In this document: positions 10,596-18,863 of the stretch, piece after piece
Numbering within the stretch: the stretch's first letter is position 1
How the letters are laid out: every line of letters begins with the position of its first letter
DNA from: Peteryoungia desertarenae
Lineage (GTDB): Bacteria; Pseudomonadota; Alphaproteobacteria; Rhizobiales; Rhizobiaceae
DNA length: 64,000 bases
Direction: 5' to 3'
NCBI RefSeq assembly: GCF_005860795.2
Contig: NZ_CP058350.1
Coordinates: forward strand, 1,084,501-1,148,500
The notes under the pieces: model-generated
Databases searched by the model: none
Seen by the model: only the letters and a program-made list of their open reading frames with translations
What the model was told of the DNA's origin: nothing
Translations under genes and position numbers: made by a program

Positions 10596-11429
10596 TTATG
10601 CTGTTGTTGCTTCGGCTTTGCGCTGTCCCTGACGGCGCAAGGCGATAATTTCTGCGAGGATCGACAGGGCGATCTCCTCTGGCGTAATGGCACCGAGATC
10701 AAGCCCGGCAGGTCCCTTGACCTTTGCCAGCCGATCAGAGGGGCCATGCTCGGCTTCAAGCTCCGCCTTGAGTGCGGCCATCTTTCGTCGACTTCCGACA
10801 AAACCGACATAGTGGTGTTCGCCACCAAGCGCTGCTTTCAAGGCGGCCTCGTCACCCTTGCCCTGCGTTGCAATCACCACGAAGCGCTCTCCCTGCCGCT
10901 CCCAATCGACATCAAATCCGTCGACATGGTCGTCCATTTCGGGCGGCACGGCAAGATCAGTCGCGGGTGCGGCAAGCGTCACATGAAAGCCGAGAGCCCG
11001 CCCCTGCGACGACAGCGCCAGCGCCACAGGGCTCGCTCCCAGAATGACGAGCGCCGGTTTGGGCAGCATCGGCTCGACAAAGACATCCATCGTGCCCTGA
11101 CTGGGGCACATGTTGCGGGCAAACTGCACGCCGTTTCTGGCCTCGCCCGGCCTCACCCCGAGATCGGCCAGAAGATCCTGCGGCTGGATCGAAACGAGCC
11201 GCGACTGCCCGTCCTTCAACGCCTGCTGCGCTGCGCGCAGGACGGCACCACGGGCGCATCCGCCACCGATCCAGCCGGCAACGATGCTGCCGTTCGGACG
11301 GATGATCGCCTTGGCACCGGCTTTTGCCGCAGTGACCGATACGGTGCGTACGACTGTGGCGAGCACGAAGGCCTCCTGGGCGGTCTTCATCTGCGCCACC
11401 AGATCCATCACATCGACATGCATGGTCAT
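10596..11429 (-). CDS. coxF: XdhC/CoxI-type molybdenum cofactor maturation protein (CoxF)
   Basis: The 277-residue protein has the XdhC layout. An N-terminal XdhC/CoxI domain (EAFVLATVVRTVSVTAAKAG, GWIGGGCARGAVL) is followed by a C-terminal Rossmann-like domain (VILGASPVALALSSQGRALG, then YVGFVGSRRKMAAL). Such proteins handle and sulfurate the molybdenum cofactor for insertion into xanthine dehydrogenase or CO dehydrogenase. Position five genes after coxM, between coxE and coxG, matches coxF of Oligotropha. ATG at 11429 is preferred: GAGGAG lies 7 bases before it. A GTG at 11444 would overlap the ribosome site itself. coxE ends 11 bases upstream. Confidence 0.85.
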   Translation of the reverse strand: MTMHVDVMDLVAQMKTAQEAFVLATVVRTVSVTAAKAGAKAIIRPNGSIVAGWIGGGCARGAVLRAAQQALKDGQSRLVSIQPQDLLADLGVRPGEARNGVQFARNMCPSQGTMDVFVEPMLPKPALVILGASPVALALSSQGRALGFHVTLAAPATDLAVPPEMDDHVDGFDVDWERQGERFVVIATQGKGDEAALKAALGGEHHYVGFVGSRRKMAALKAELEAEHGPSDRLAKVKGPAGLDLGAITPEEIALSILAEIIALRRQGQRKAEATTA

Positions 11430-11440
11430 AGTCTCACTCC

Positions 11441-12643
11441 TCACAGGCGTGCCAGATAGGGTTCGAGATCGGCAAGGCTTTGCAGGCTGTGGGCCGGCGC
11501 ATGCAAATCGACATGCGGCAAAGCCGCCTGCAGGCCCCGCGCCACCGGCTCATAGCCGTCCCAGCCCATCATTGGATTGAGCCAGGCAATCCGCCGACAA
11601 CGACGGCGAAGAGCCTGCATCTCCTCGCCCAGCTGAGAGGGTTCGCCCGTGTCATAGCCGTCGGAAAAGATCAGCACGCAGCTGCGCGAGCCGAGCACGC
11701 GTGCCGCATGCTGGCGATTGAAATCGGCCAGACATTCCCCGATCTTGGTTCCGCCGCCAGCCCCTTGTGCCATCATCGACAGCCGGTCGAGCGCACGAGC
11801 CGCATCCCGCTCCTTCATTGCATCCGACACATGGGCAAGGCGCGTGTGAAAGAGGAAGGCTTCCGCTTCCGGTGCGGCATCAAGCATGCCGTGAATGAAG
11901 CGCAGGAAGACGCCGGTATAGAGGCTCATCGAACCGGACGCATCGACCAGCAACACGATCTTCAGCGGTCGCTCGCGCTTGCGCCGCATGACGAGATGCA
12001 TCGGCACACCGCCCTGGCCAATCGCCTTGTGGATCGTGCGGCGCAAATGGATGCGGTAGCCGTCCCGGCGCTCAAGATCCCGTCGTGTCATTCGGATGCG
12101 CATCGCTCGTGCGAGGTTTTCCGCCACCTCGTGAGCCAAAGCCAGATCCTGCGGATTGGAGAGCTTGCGGAAATCAACGCCGTTGATGGCATCGATCCGC
12201 GAGGCGCCTTCCATGCGCCCCTCGCCATCAGCCGCGTGGTTATCCTCGCCTTCGGCGGAAACCTGATCGGTCGCTTCCTGACTGCCCTTCGCGGTGGCGT
12301 CCGAAAGGCTCTTCAAGGAGGGTGAATTTTGCGGCTGCGTGCCGCCGCTCACCAGCGAGCGCGAGCGCACCCGCTTGCCGAGCCAGAAGGCATCAAACAA
12401 TCCGTCAAAGCGATCCCATTCCGCTTTGCGGGCGCAAAACAGCTGGCGGAAAGCCGAGCGGAGTGTGGCTGGCCTGCGAACCAGATCGGTTGTCAGCAGT
12501 CGTGCGGCATCCGAGGCTTCCGAGAGCCCAACGGCAAACGCATTGTCCCTGAGCGTCCGGGTAAAGGCGGCGAGTTTCGTGGCCAGCAATTCGCTGACCG
12601 CATCCTGTTCCTGCCGATCAAGGGGCGTGCCACAACAGGTCAT
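11441..12643 (-). CDS. coxE: VWA-domain protein CoxE, CO dehydrogenase maturation
   Basis: A 400-residue protein of the CoxE family. The N-terminal part is helical with an acidic linker (about residues 100-145). A von Willebrand A domain carries the MIDAS motif DASGSMS at residues 234-240, followed by GGTKIGECL and IFSDGYDTGEP. It is expected to work with the AAA+ ATPase CoxD in assembling the copper-sulfur-molybdenum centre of CoxL. Its ATG overlaps the coxD stop by four bases (ATGA at 12640-12643), typical of translational coupling. There is no sign of damage. Confidence 0.87.
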   Translation of the reverse strand: MTCCGTPLDRQEQDAVSELLATKLAAFTRTLRDNAFAVGLSEASDAARLLTTDLVRRPATLRSAFRQLFCARKAEWDRFDGLFDAFWLGKRVRSRSLVSGGTQPQNSPSLKSLSDATAKGSQEATDQVSAEGEDNHAADGEGRMEGASRIDAINGVDFRKLSNPQDLALAHEVAENLARAMRIRMTRRDLERRDGYRIHLRRTIHKAIGQGGVPMHLVMRRKRERPLKIVLLVDASGSMSLYTGVFLRFIHGMLDAAPEAEAFLFHTRLAHVSDAMKERDAARALDRLSMMAQGAGGGTKIGECLADFNRQHAARVLGSRSCVLIFSDGYDTGEPSQLGEEMQALRRRCRRIAWLNPMMGWDGYEPVARGLQAALPHVDLHAPAHSLQSLADLEPYLARL

Positions 12644-13587
12644 GCCACTTTCCCCATCAGCCGGTTGACGACTTCGGGCCTGAGTCGCGCCCGGTCTTCC
12701 CGGGTCTTGATCAGGCAGAGCAGGGTCTCATGGACCAGTTCCGGCTTATCCTGGAGGTTCTGGACATCAAGGCCGACCAGCGCTGCGGCCCAGTCCAGTG
12801 TCTCTGCAACACCGGGACGCTTGCGTAGATCCTCCTTGCGGATCGCCTGCACCATATGGGCGATCTGGACCGACAGCGCACTGCCACTGCCGCTCACCCG
12901 CGCCTGGATGATGCGCGCCTCACGATCCGGCTCCGGATAGTCGACATAGTGATAGAGACAGCGCCGGCGGAGCGCGTCGGAAAGCTCCCTTGTGCCATTC
13001 GAGGTCAGCACCACATGCGGTATGCTTTTCGCCGGCACCGTGCCAAGCTCGGGGATCGACACCTGGAATTCGGAGAGGATTTCGAGAAGATAGGCCTCGA
13101 ATTCCTCATCGGCCCGGTCGATCTCGTCAATCAGTAGAACGGGTGGCTTCTCCTGCCGGATGGCCGCGAGTAGCGGACGCTCCATCAGGTACTTTTCAGA
13201 AAAAATCTCGTCTTCAATGGCATCCGCTGCTTTGCCCTGGTGGGCCTGGATGGCCAGCAATTGTCGCTGATAGTTCCATTCATAAAGGGCGGACGACTGA
13301 TCCAGCCCCTCATAGCACTGCAGGCGAATGAGCTTCGTGTCGTAGAAATCGGCAAGGGCTGCCGCGACCGCCGTCTTGCCGACACCGGCCTCACCTTCGA
13401 GAAGCAGCGGACGCTTGAGATAGGCCATCAGCGAAATGGCCGTTGCCAGTTCGCCATCTGCCACATAGCCGGCTGCGGCAAGGCCCGATGCAATGCCGTC
13501 TCGTGTCGGCATCGCATCGGGATGAACCTTTCCCCCCTGATCGGGGGAAAAGGCTTGCCTCGCCGGCTGTTCGCTCAGGTCCGCCAT
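12640..13587 (-). CDS. coxD: MoxR-type AAA+ ATPase CoxD
   Basis: The 315-residue MoxR-family ATPase has Walker A GEAGVGKT (about 65-72), Walker B LLIDEIDRADEEFEAYLLE, sensor-1 VVLTSNGTRELSDALRRR and the RCLYHYVDYP segment typical of CoxD. In Oligotropha, CoxD is needed to insert copper and sulfur next to molybdenum in CoxL. It most likely acts with the VWA partner CoxE. ATG 13587 is chosen as start; a TTG at 13599 directly after the coxL stop is possible. It is 12 bases downstream of coxL and overlaps coxE by four bases. Confidence 0.88.
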   Translation of the reverse strand: MADLSEQPARQAFSPDQGGKVHPDAMPTRDGIASGLAAAGYVADGELATAISLMAYLKRPLLLEGEAGVGKTAVAAALADFYDTKLIRLQCYEGLDQSSALYEWNYQRQLLAIQAHQGKAADAIEDEIFSEKYLMERPLLAAIRQEKPPVLLIDEIDRADEEFEAYLLEILSEFQVSIPELGTVPAKSIPHVVLTSNGTRELSDALRRRCLYHYVDYPEPDREARIIQARVSGSGSALSVQIAHMVQAIRKEDLRKRPGVAETLDWAAALVGLDVQNLQDKPELVHETLLCLIKTREDRARLRPEVVNRLMGKVA

Positions 13588-13599
13588 CGCTGGATCCAA

Positions 13600-16020
13600 T
13601 CAGCCCGTGACGCCCAACGCCTTGGCCGCTTCCCAGTTCCGCCAGTAATCATGCGGCATCTGGATATGGGTCGAACCAAGGAAGGAGAAGGCGTCGTTGA
13701 CGGCATTGGAGAAGGCCGGCACGCCGCCGACATTCGGGCTTTCACCCACACCCTTTGCCCCGATCGGATGATGCGGGGACGGTGTGACGGTAAAGTCAGT
13801 TTCCCAATGGGGGGTCTCGACGGCGGTCGGCAGGAAGAAGTCCATGAAGGACCCGCCCATGACATTGCCGCTGTCGTCGTAACGGATCTCCTGGCCCATC
13901 GCGATGGCAAAGGCCTCGGTGAGGCCGCCATGCACCTGCCCCTCGATGATCATCGGATTGATGCGGGTGCCGCAATCGTCCAGTGCGTAGAAGCGGCGAA
14001 CCTTGTAGACCCCGGTATCGACATCGATGTCCATGACGCAGAAATAGGCGCCGAAGGGATAGGTCATGTTTGGCGGGTCATAATAGCTGACCGCTTCCAG
14101 GCCGGGCTCCATGCCCGGAGGCACCGAGTTATAGGCCGCCCAGCAGATATCCTTCATCGACTTGTATTTCTCCGGCAGGCCCTTCACCCGGAAACCGTCG
14201 ATATCCCATTCGAGGTCGCCTTCATGCACTTCGAGCAGATAGGCGGCGATCATCTGCGCCTTGGCCTTGATCTTGCGCGCTGCCATGGCGATTGCAGCCC
14301 CTGCAACCGGCGTGGAGCGTGATCCATAGGTGCCAAGACCATAAGGCGCCGTATCGGTATTGCCTTCTTCGACCATGATGTCGTCGGCGGGAATACCGAT
14401 TTCCGTGGCGATGATCTGTGCCCAGGTGGTCTCATGTCCCTGGCCCTGGCTCTTCGAGCCGACACGGGCAATACCGGCGCCGGTCGGATGCAGCCGGATT
14501 TCGCAGCTGTCGAACATGGCAATACCAAGGATATCGCAGTTCTTCGACGGGCCGGCGCCCACGATTTCGGTGAAAAAGGAGACACCGATGCCCATGATTT
14601 CCCGGGTTTCGCCCCGCTTGAAGGCCTCGCGCTTTTCCGTCTGCTCCCGGCGCAGCCCGGCATAGTCGATCTTCTCCATCGCCTGATGCATGGCGGTGTG
14701 ATAGTCGCCGGAATCATATTCCCAGCCGAGCGCCGAGTGATAGGGGAACTGCTCGGCCTTGACGAAATTCTTCAACCGAAGCTCCGCCGGGTCCATGTTG
14801 AGCTTCTGGGCAAGGATATCCATGCCGCGCTCGATGCAATAGGCCGCCTCCGTCACGCGGAACGAGCAGCGATAGGCGACACCACCCGGCGCCTTGTTGG
14901 TGTAGACGCCGTCCACGGAAAGATGCGCGACCGGGAAGTCATAGGAGCCCGTGACGATGTTGAAGAAGCCTGCCGGCCATTTCGATGGGTCGGCGCAGGC
15001 GTCGAAGGCGCCGTGGTCGGCCAGCACATGCACGCGCAGACCCGTCACCTTGCCTTCCTTGGTGGCCGCGATCTCCGTCGTCATGTGATAGTCGCGGGCA
15101 AAGGAGGTGGTTGTCAGGTTCTCCATCCGATCCTCGACCCATTTCACCGGCTTGCCGGTGACGATGGTGGCGACAGCCGCGCAGATATAGCCGGGATAGG
15201 CACCGACCTTGTTGCCGAAGCCGCCGCCGATATCGGGTGCGATGACATGGATCTTGTGTTCGGGGATCTTGGCAATCAGTGCGACCACGGTGCGGATGAC
15301 ATGCGGTGCCTGGAATGTACCCCAGATCGTCAGCTCACCCTTGATCTTGTCGAAGGAGCAGACGCATTGGCAGGTTTCGAGCGGCGAGGGATGGGTCCGG
15401 TGATAGGAGATCATCTCCTTGATCGTCACATCCGCCTTGGCAAAGGCGGCATCCGTCAATTCACGGTCACCGACAGTCCATTCGAAGATGTGGTTGTGAT
15501 GCTTGCGGGGTCCATGAGCACCAACCATCTTGCCTTCGAGGTCTTCGCGCAGGACCGGTGCATCCTCGGCCATGGAGGTGAAGGGGTCGACCTGCACCGG
15601 AAGCGGCTCATAGTCCACTTCGACTGCTGCAATGCCATCATCGGCGGCATAGCGGTCGGTCGCCACGACAAAGGCCACTTCCTGGTTCTGGAACAGCACT
15701 TTGCCATCGGCCAGCACCATCTGGACGTCACCGGCCAGCGTCGGCATCCAGGCGAGGTTGACGGTCTTCAGGGTCTCGGCGGTAATGACCGCCAGCACGC
15801 CTTTGACGGCGAGCGCCTTTTCGGTGTTGATCGACTTGATCCGCGCATGCGGATAGGGCGAGCGGACGAAATCGCCATGCAACATGCCGGGCAGTTTCAC
15901 GTCGTCGACATACTGGCCCTTGCCCTGGGTAAAGCGAACATCTTCGACGCGCTTGCGCTTGCAGCCCATGCCTTCGAGCTTGGCTTCCCTCTGTTCCCGC
16001 GTGGGAGTCATGACATTCAT
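13600..16020 (-). CDS. coxL: Aerobic CO dehydrogenase large subunit, form I
   Basis: Molybdenum-copper catalytic subunit that oxidises CO to CO2 in air-respiring bacteria; 806 residues, close to Oligotropha CoxL. The active-site loop AYRCSFR (residues 382-388, bases 14857-14877) is the diagnostic form I sequence; its Cys385 corresponds to the copper-binding Cys388 of Oligotropha. [13 protein letters not shown] (about 265-277) and KGVGES with Glu760 match the cofactor pocket and catalytic glutamate, with the same offset of three. Form II relatives have AYRGAGR and do not fit. The start at 16020 overlaps the coxS stop by four bases; the frame stays open upstream, but that part is the coxS region. 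Confidence 0.95.
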   Translation of the reverse strand: MNVMTPTREQREAKLEGMGCKRKRVEDVRFTQGKGQYVDDVKLPGMLHGDFVRSPYPHARIKSINTEKALAVKGVLAVITAETLKTVNLAWMPTLAGDVQMVLADGKVLFQNQEVAFVVATDRYAADDGIAAVEVDYEPLPVQVDPFTSMAEDAPVLREDLEGKMVGAHGPRKHHNHIFEWTVGDRELTDAAFAKADVTIKEMISYHRTHPSPLETCQCVCSFDKIKGELTIWGTFQAPHVIRTVVALIAKIPEHKIHVIAPDIGGGFGNKVGAYPGYICAAVATIVTGKPVKWVEDRMENLTTTSFARDYHMTTEIAATKEGKVTGLRVHVLADHGAFDACADPSKWPAGFFNIVTGSYDFPVAHLSVDGVYTNKAPGGVAYRCSFRVTEAAYCIERGMDILAQKLNMDPAELRLKNFVKAEQFPYHSALGWEYDSGDYHTAMHQAMEKIDYAGLRREQTEKREAFKRGETREIMGIGVSFFTEIVGAGPSKNCDILGIAMFDSCEIRLHPTGAGIARVGSKSQGQGHETTWAQIIATEIGIPADDIMVEEGNTDTAPYGLGTYGSRSTPVAGAAIAMAARKIKAKAQMIAAYLLEVHEGDLEWDIDGFRVKGLPEKYKSMKDICWAAYNSVPPGMEPGLEAVSYYDPPNMTYPFGAYFCVMDIDVDTGVYKVRRFYALDDCGTRINPMIIEGQVHGGLTEAFAIAMGQEIRYDDSGNVMGGSFMDFFLPTAVETPHWETDFTVTPSPHHPIGAKGVGESPNVGGVPAFSNAVNDAFSFLGSTHIQMPHDYWRNWEAAKALGVTG

Positions 16021-16517
16021 TCTGCGGCCTCCTGGAATTCGGTGCCGTTGATCTTGGCGGCGGCGTATTGGATCGCCTTGACGATGTTCTGGTAGCCGGT
16101 GCAGCGACAGAGATTGCCGGCGATGCCGAAGCGGATTTCCTCTTCCGTCGGGTTCGGGTTTTCCTGCAGCAGTCGATGCGCCCGCATGATCATGCCCGGC
16201 GTGCAATAGCCGCATTGCAGGCCATGCATCTGCCGGAAACCTTCCTGCAGCGCAGACAGCGTGCCATCGGCATTGGCCATGCCCTCGACCGTGGTGATCG
16301 AAGCTCCATTGGCCTGAACGGCGAACATGGTGCAGCTTTTGACCGACTTGCCGTCGAGATCGACGGTGCAGGCACCGCAATGGCTGGTCTCACAGCCGAT
16401 ATGGGCGCCGGTCAGAAGCAGCTGTTCGCGGATAAAGTGGATGAGCAGGGTGCGAGGCTCGACAAGGCCTTCCATCTGCTCGCCATTGACGGTCATGGTG
16501 ACGTGTGTTTTTGCCAT
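16017..16517 (-). CDS. coxS: CO dehydrogenase small iron-sulfur subunit
   Basis: The 166-residue subunit carries two [2Fe-2S] clusters that move electrons from the Mo-Cu centre to FAD. The plant-type ferredoxin domain has Cys42, Cys47, Cys50 and Cys62 ([10 protein letters not shown] ... SC). The second domain has Cys102, Cys105, Cys137 and Cys139 (QCGYCTPG ... CRCTGYQNI). All eight ligands are present. It lies between coxM and coxL and overlaps coxL by ATGA. A GGAGGA ribosome site is just upstream of the ATG. The same fold occurs in xanthine dehydrogenases; the neighbouring form I CoxL sets the substrate as CO. Confidence 0.95.
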   Translation of the reverse strand: MAKTHVTMTVNGEQMEGLVEPRTLLIHFIREQLLLTGAHIGCETSHCGACTVDLDGKSVKSCTMFAVQANGASITTVEGMANADGTLSALQEGFRQMHGLQCGYCTPGMIMRAHRLLQENPNPTEEEIRFGIAGNLCRCTGYQNIVKAIQYAAAKINGTEFQEAAE

Positions 16518-16529
16518 TTGTTATCCTCC

Positions 16530-17393
16530 TCAAGCCGCACGTTGACCGGCGCGCTGGATAGCCCGCATGACCATGATGCCACCCACATGGGTGCGATACT
16601 CGGGTGTGCCGCGGGCATCCGATGCCGGTTGCATGATGGCGCGCGCCGCTTCAACGGCAGCCTTGAGGCTGGCCTCGTCAAGCGAGGTTCCGATCAGGGC
16701 AGCCGCTGCTTCTTCGGCAAGAAGTGGGGTTTCCGACAGGTTGGTCAGGGCAATCGAGCATGTGGCGACCTTGCCATCCTTCATCGTCAGCATGACGGCT
16801 GCAGCGGCTGTGGCATAATCCCCCACCTTGCGCTTCAGCTTCTCATAGGCATAGCCATGGCCGGTCTCCGGGATCGGGATAGAAACGGCGCTCAGGATCT
16901 CGCCGGGTTCAAGGGCGGTGAAATAGGCACCCTGGTAGAATTCCGTCGCCGCCGCATCGCGCTGACCATCGGGGCCTTCCAGCCTGTAGGTCGCACCCAA
17001 TGCCATCATTACGGCGGGCATGTCATTGCCGGGATCGCCATTGGCGACATTGCCACCGAGCGTGCCCATATAGCGGACCTGCGGATCGGCAATCAGCTTC
17101 GCCGTCTCGTGAAGGATCGGCAGATGGCTCGCTATCTCCGCCGAGTTGAGAATATCGGACTGTGAGGTCATTGCTCCGATGATAAAGGCATCGCCATCGC
17201 GACAGATGCCCTTGAGGCCATCGATGGCACTCAGATCCACAAGATGTTCGGGCGTTGCAAATCTCAGCTTCATCATCGGGATGAGGCTGTGACCGCCCGC
17301 AAGCGGACGGGCTTCATCGCCCAGCGAAGACAATAGCTTCACGGCATCGGCGACGGATGTCGGCCGATGATATTCAAATGCGCCTGGTATCAT
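16530..17393 (-). CDS. coxM: CO dehydrogenase medium FAD subunit
   Basis: The 287-residue FAD-binding subunit takes electrons from CoxS and delivers them to the respiratory chain. FAD motifs are AGGHSLIPMMKLR (about 34-46) and MGTLGGNVANGDPGNDMPAV (TLGGN plus pyrophosphate loop). The N-terminus, MIPGAFEYHRPTSVADAV, is typical of CoxM. ATG 17393 is chosen because GGGAGGAG lies just upstream; the open frame extends further without support. It is the first gene of the minus-strand operon coxM-S-L-D-E-F-G. The 147-base upstream region holds direct repeats that may bind the regulator encoded upstream. Confidence 0.94.
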   Translation of the reverse strand: MIPGAFEYHRPTSVADAVKLLSSLGDEARPLAGGHSLIPMMKLRFATPEHLVDLSAIDGLKGICRDGDAFIIGAMTSQSDILNSAEIASHLPILHETAKLIADPQVRYMGTLGGNVANGDPGNDMPAVMMALGATYRLEGPDGQRDAAATEFYQGAYFTALEPGEILSAVSIPIPETGHGYAYEKLKRKVGDYATAAAAVMLTMKDGKVATCSIALTNLSETPLLAEEAAAALIGTSLDEASLKAAVEAARAIMQPASDARGTPEYRTHVGGIMVMRAIQRAGQRAA

Positions 17394-17489
17394 GGTCTCC
17401 TCCCATAACGTCGGTCTGGCGGGACGCGATCGATGGGACGGAGGCTGATCCGAAAGATGGAAGGCGGCAAGACGACGCAGCAACCGGCG

Positions 17490-17540
17490 GCACGAAGCAC
17501 GATTTTTCGCACGAATTGCGGCTATCTCGCACGAATTGCG
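17490..17540 (-). promoter_or_regulatory. Direct repeats upstream of coxM, candidate LytTR operator
   Basis: TCGCACGAATTGCG occurs twice without mismatch at 17507-17520 and 17527-17540, exactly 20 bases apart. A shorter copy, GCACGAA at 17490-17496, lies 19 bases before the matching core of the first (17509-17515). LytTR regulators bind tandem repeats spaced about two helical turns, and the adjacent upstream gene encodes one. On the minus strand the shortest copy ends a few bases before a weak promoter-like pair, TTGCTG (17483-17478) and CCATCT (17460-17455), 17 bases apart. A stem of 8 bp (17537-17544 with 17550-17557) overlaps the regulator's stop codon. Function is inferred. Confidence 0.55.
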
Positions 17541-18764
17541 TCAGCTTCTCTGACGCACCGGGCTTGAAGCCGTGCGGCTTAGACCAAGGCGCGCCCGCAC
17601 TTCGGCAATCTTCGAACGGCTGACCGGAACGAAATGGCTTTCCGCTCCACCGACTTCGACAACGGCTCCATCGCCTTCCTTTCGGATGAAGGTGACATGA
17701 GCAAGCGCCACGATGTGGCTTCGATGCACCCGCATGAAATCTGTGGGATCGAGCTTTGCCTCAAGCTCCGAAATGGACCAGGGACAGAGCCGTTCCCGAT
17801 GGCCATCATGCACCTGTGTATAGTGGGCATCGGCCCGGATGCTGCGGATCTCGGCAATCTCGATGAGATGGGTGCCATCGGCACTTGTGACGGGTACGCG
17901 CTCGATCGGTTGCTGGCGTGGCATGCCAATGCCTCCAAGCGGTGCAGCCCGTCTTGGGGAGCCGGTATTGGTGGCACCGGTGCGAGGCTCCACACTTTCG
18001 GCCTCCAGCACCCAGGGGTCGACGCCCACGAACTCGGGTTTCGCCCGTTTTGCTTTCGGTTCCGGAACAAGGAACAGCAGAAATCCGGCGGCGATGACAA
18101 AACACAGAAGCGCGACGACAAGCGACACAATCTGTGGCGAAGCGGCAAGGCCCGCATAACCATGAGCCTCTTCCACGAGCGTCGGAACGAAACGCATGCC
18201 CGCCATCGCCGTATAATGCATGCCGGAAACGGCAAAACCGAAGGCGACGGCGCTCAACGCCAGACGCCATCCGCCTTGCGCCGCCAGATAGATGCGCAAT
18301 CCGCCATAGGCAGCGGCAACCGCAATCAGCAATGACAGCGCGACAATACGGTGGTCGTGCTCGATGATGAAACGTCCCGCCAGCCCATGGATGCCGACAT
18401 AATGCATGGAGACGATGCCGATGCCGAGTAGAACGGCAGCGAGCGCGATTCGCGTCGTCGACACCTCTCCGATGCTGACAAGGAAAAGCGAGACGCCGAC
18501 GACGAGGGCACAGATGAGAAAGGACGTCACCGTGGGCAGCACGAGATAGCTGGCATCGGCGGGCAGGGGGGCTGCCATCATGCCAACGAAATGCATGGTC
18601 CAGATACCAACAGCAAGAAAGGCCGCCGCTCCGGTCAAGAGCAGACGCCGATTGGCATTCGGTGATTGACCAATACGCGCGGCGAGGCCAAAGCCCGTAT
18701 AGCCACCCAGTATCGCCACAGCCAGGGACAGCATGACGAGCAGGGGATCGTGCCCATTCAACAT
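17541..18764 (-). CDS. coxC: MHYT membrane sensor fused to LytTR DNA-binding domain (CoxC/CoxH-like)
   Basis: The 407-residue regulator has two parts. The N-terminal half has about seven membrane segments with three MHYT-type motifs (MHFVGM, MHYVGI, MHYTAM). These histidine and methionine residues are proposed to bind copper and sense CO, O2 or NO. The C-terminal half, about residues 295-400, is a LytTR domain (DGTHLIEIAEIRSIRADAH, FMRVHRSHIVAL, PVSRSKIAEVRARL). This combination is found in CoxC and CoxH of Oligotropha, and the gene directly precedes coxM on the same strand. It probably activates the cox operon through the repeats at 17490-17540. Assignment as coxC rather than coxH rests on position. 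Confidence 0.82.
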   Translation of the reverse strand: MLNGHDPLLVMLSLAVAILGGYTGFGLAARIGQSPNANRRLLLTGAAAFLAVGIWTMHFVGMMAAPLPADASYLVLPTVTSFLICALVVGVSLFLVSIGEVSTTRIALAAVLLGIGIVSMHYVGIHGLAGRFIIEHDHRIVALSLLIAVAAAYGGLRIYLAAQGGWRLALSAVAFGFAVSGMHYTAMAGMRFVPTLVEEAHGYAGLAASPQIVSLVVALLCFVIAAGFLLFLVPEPKAKRAKPEFVGVDPWVLEAESVEPRTGATNTGSPRRAAPLGGIGMPRQQPIERVPVTSADGTHLIEIAEIRSIRADAHYTQVHDGHRERLCPWSISELEAKLDPTDFMRVHRSHIVALAHVTFIRKEGDGAVVEVGGAESHFVPVSRSKIAEVRARLGLSRTASSPVRQRS

Positions 18765-18863
18765 TGAAACCTCCGACCGACTGTCTTGCCCTCAGCCGGC
18801 CTCCTCCGTTTCGGAAGGTTACACGCAGCGCCTGTGTTGACAAGCAGAAGTCGAGCGTTGGGC

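Noticed and set aside
13600..16020. CoxL as a xanthine dehydrogenase or form II paralogue
   Set aside because: The AYRCSFR loop and position of Cys385 match form I CO dehydrogenase; form II would read AYRGAGR.
14434..16095. Open frame of 553 codons on the plus strand
   Set aside because: Antisense to coxL, which has complete active-site motifs.
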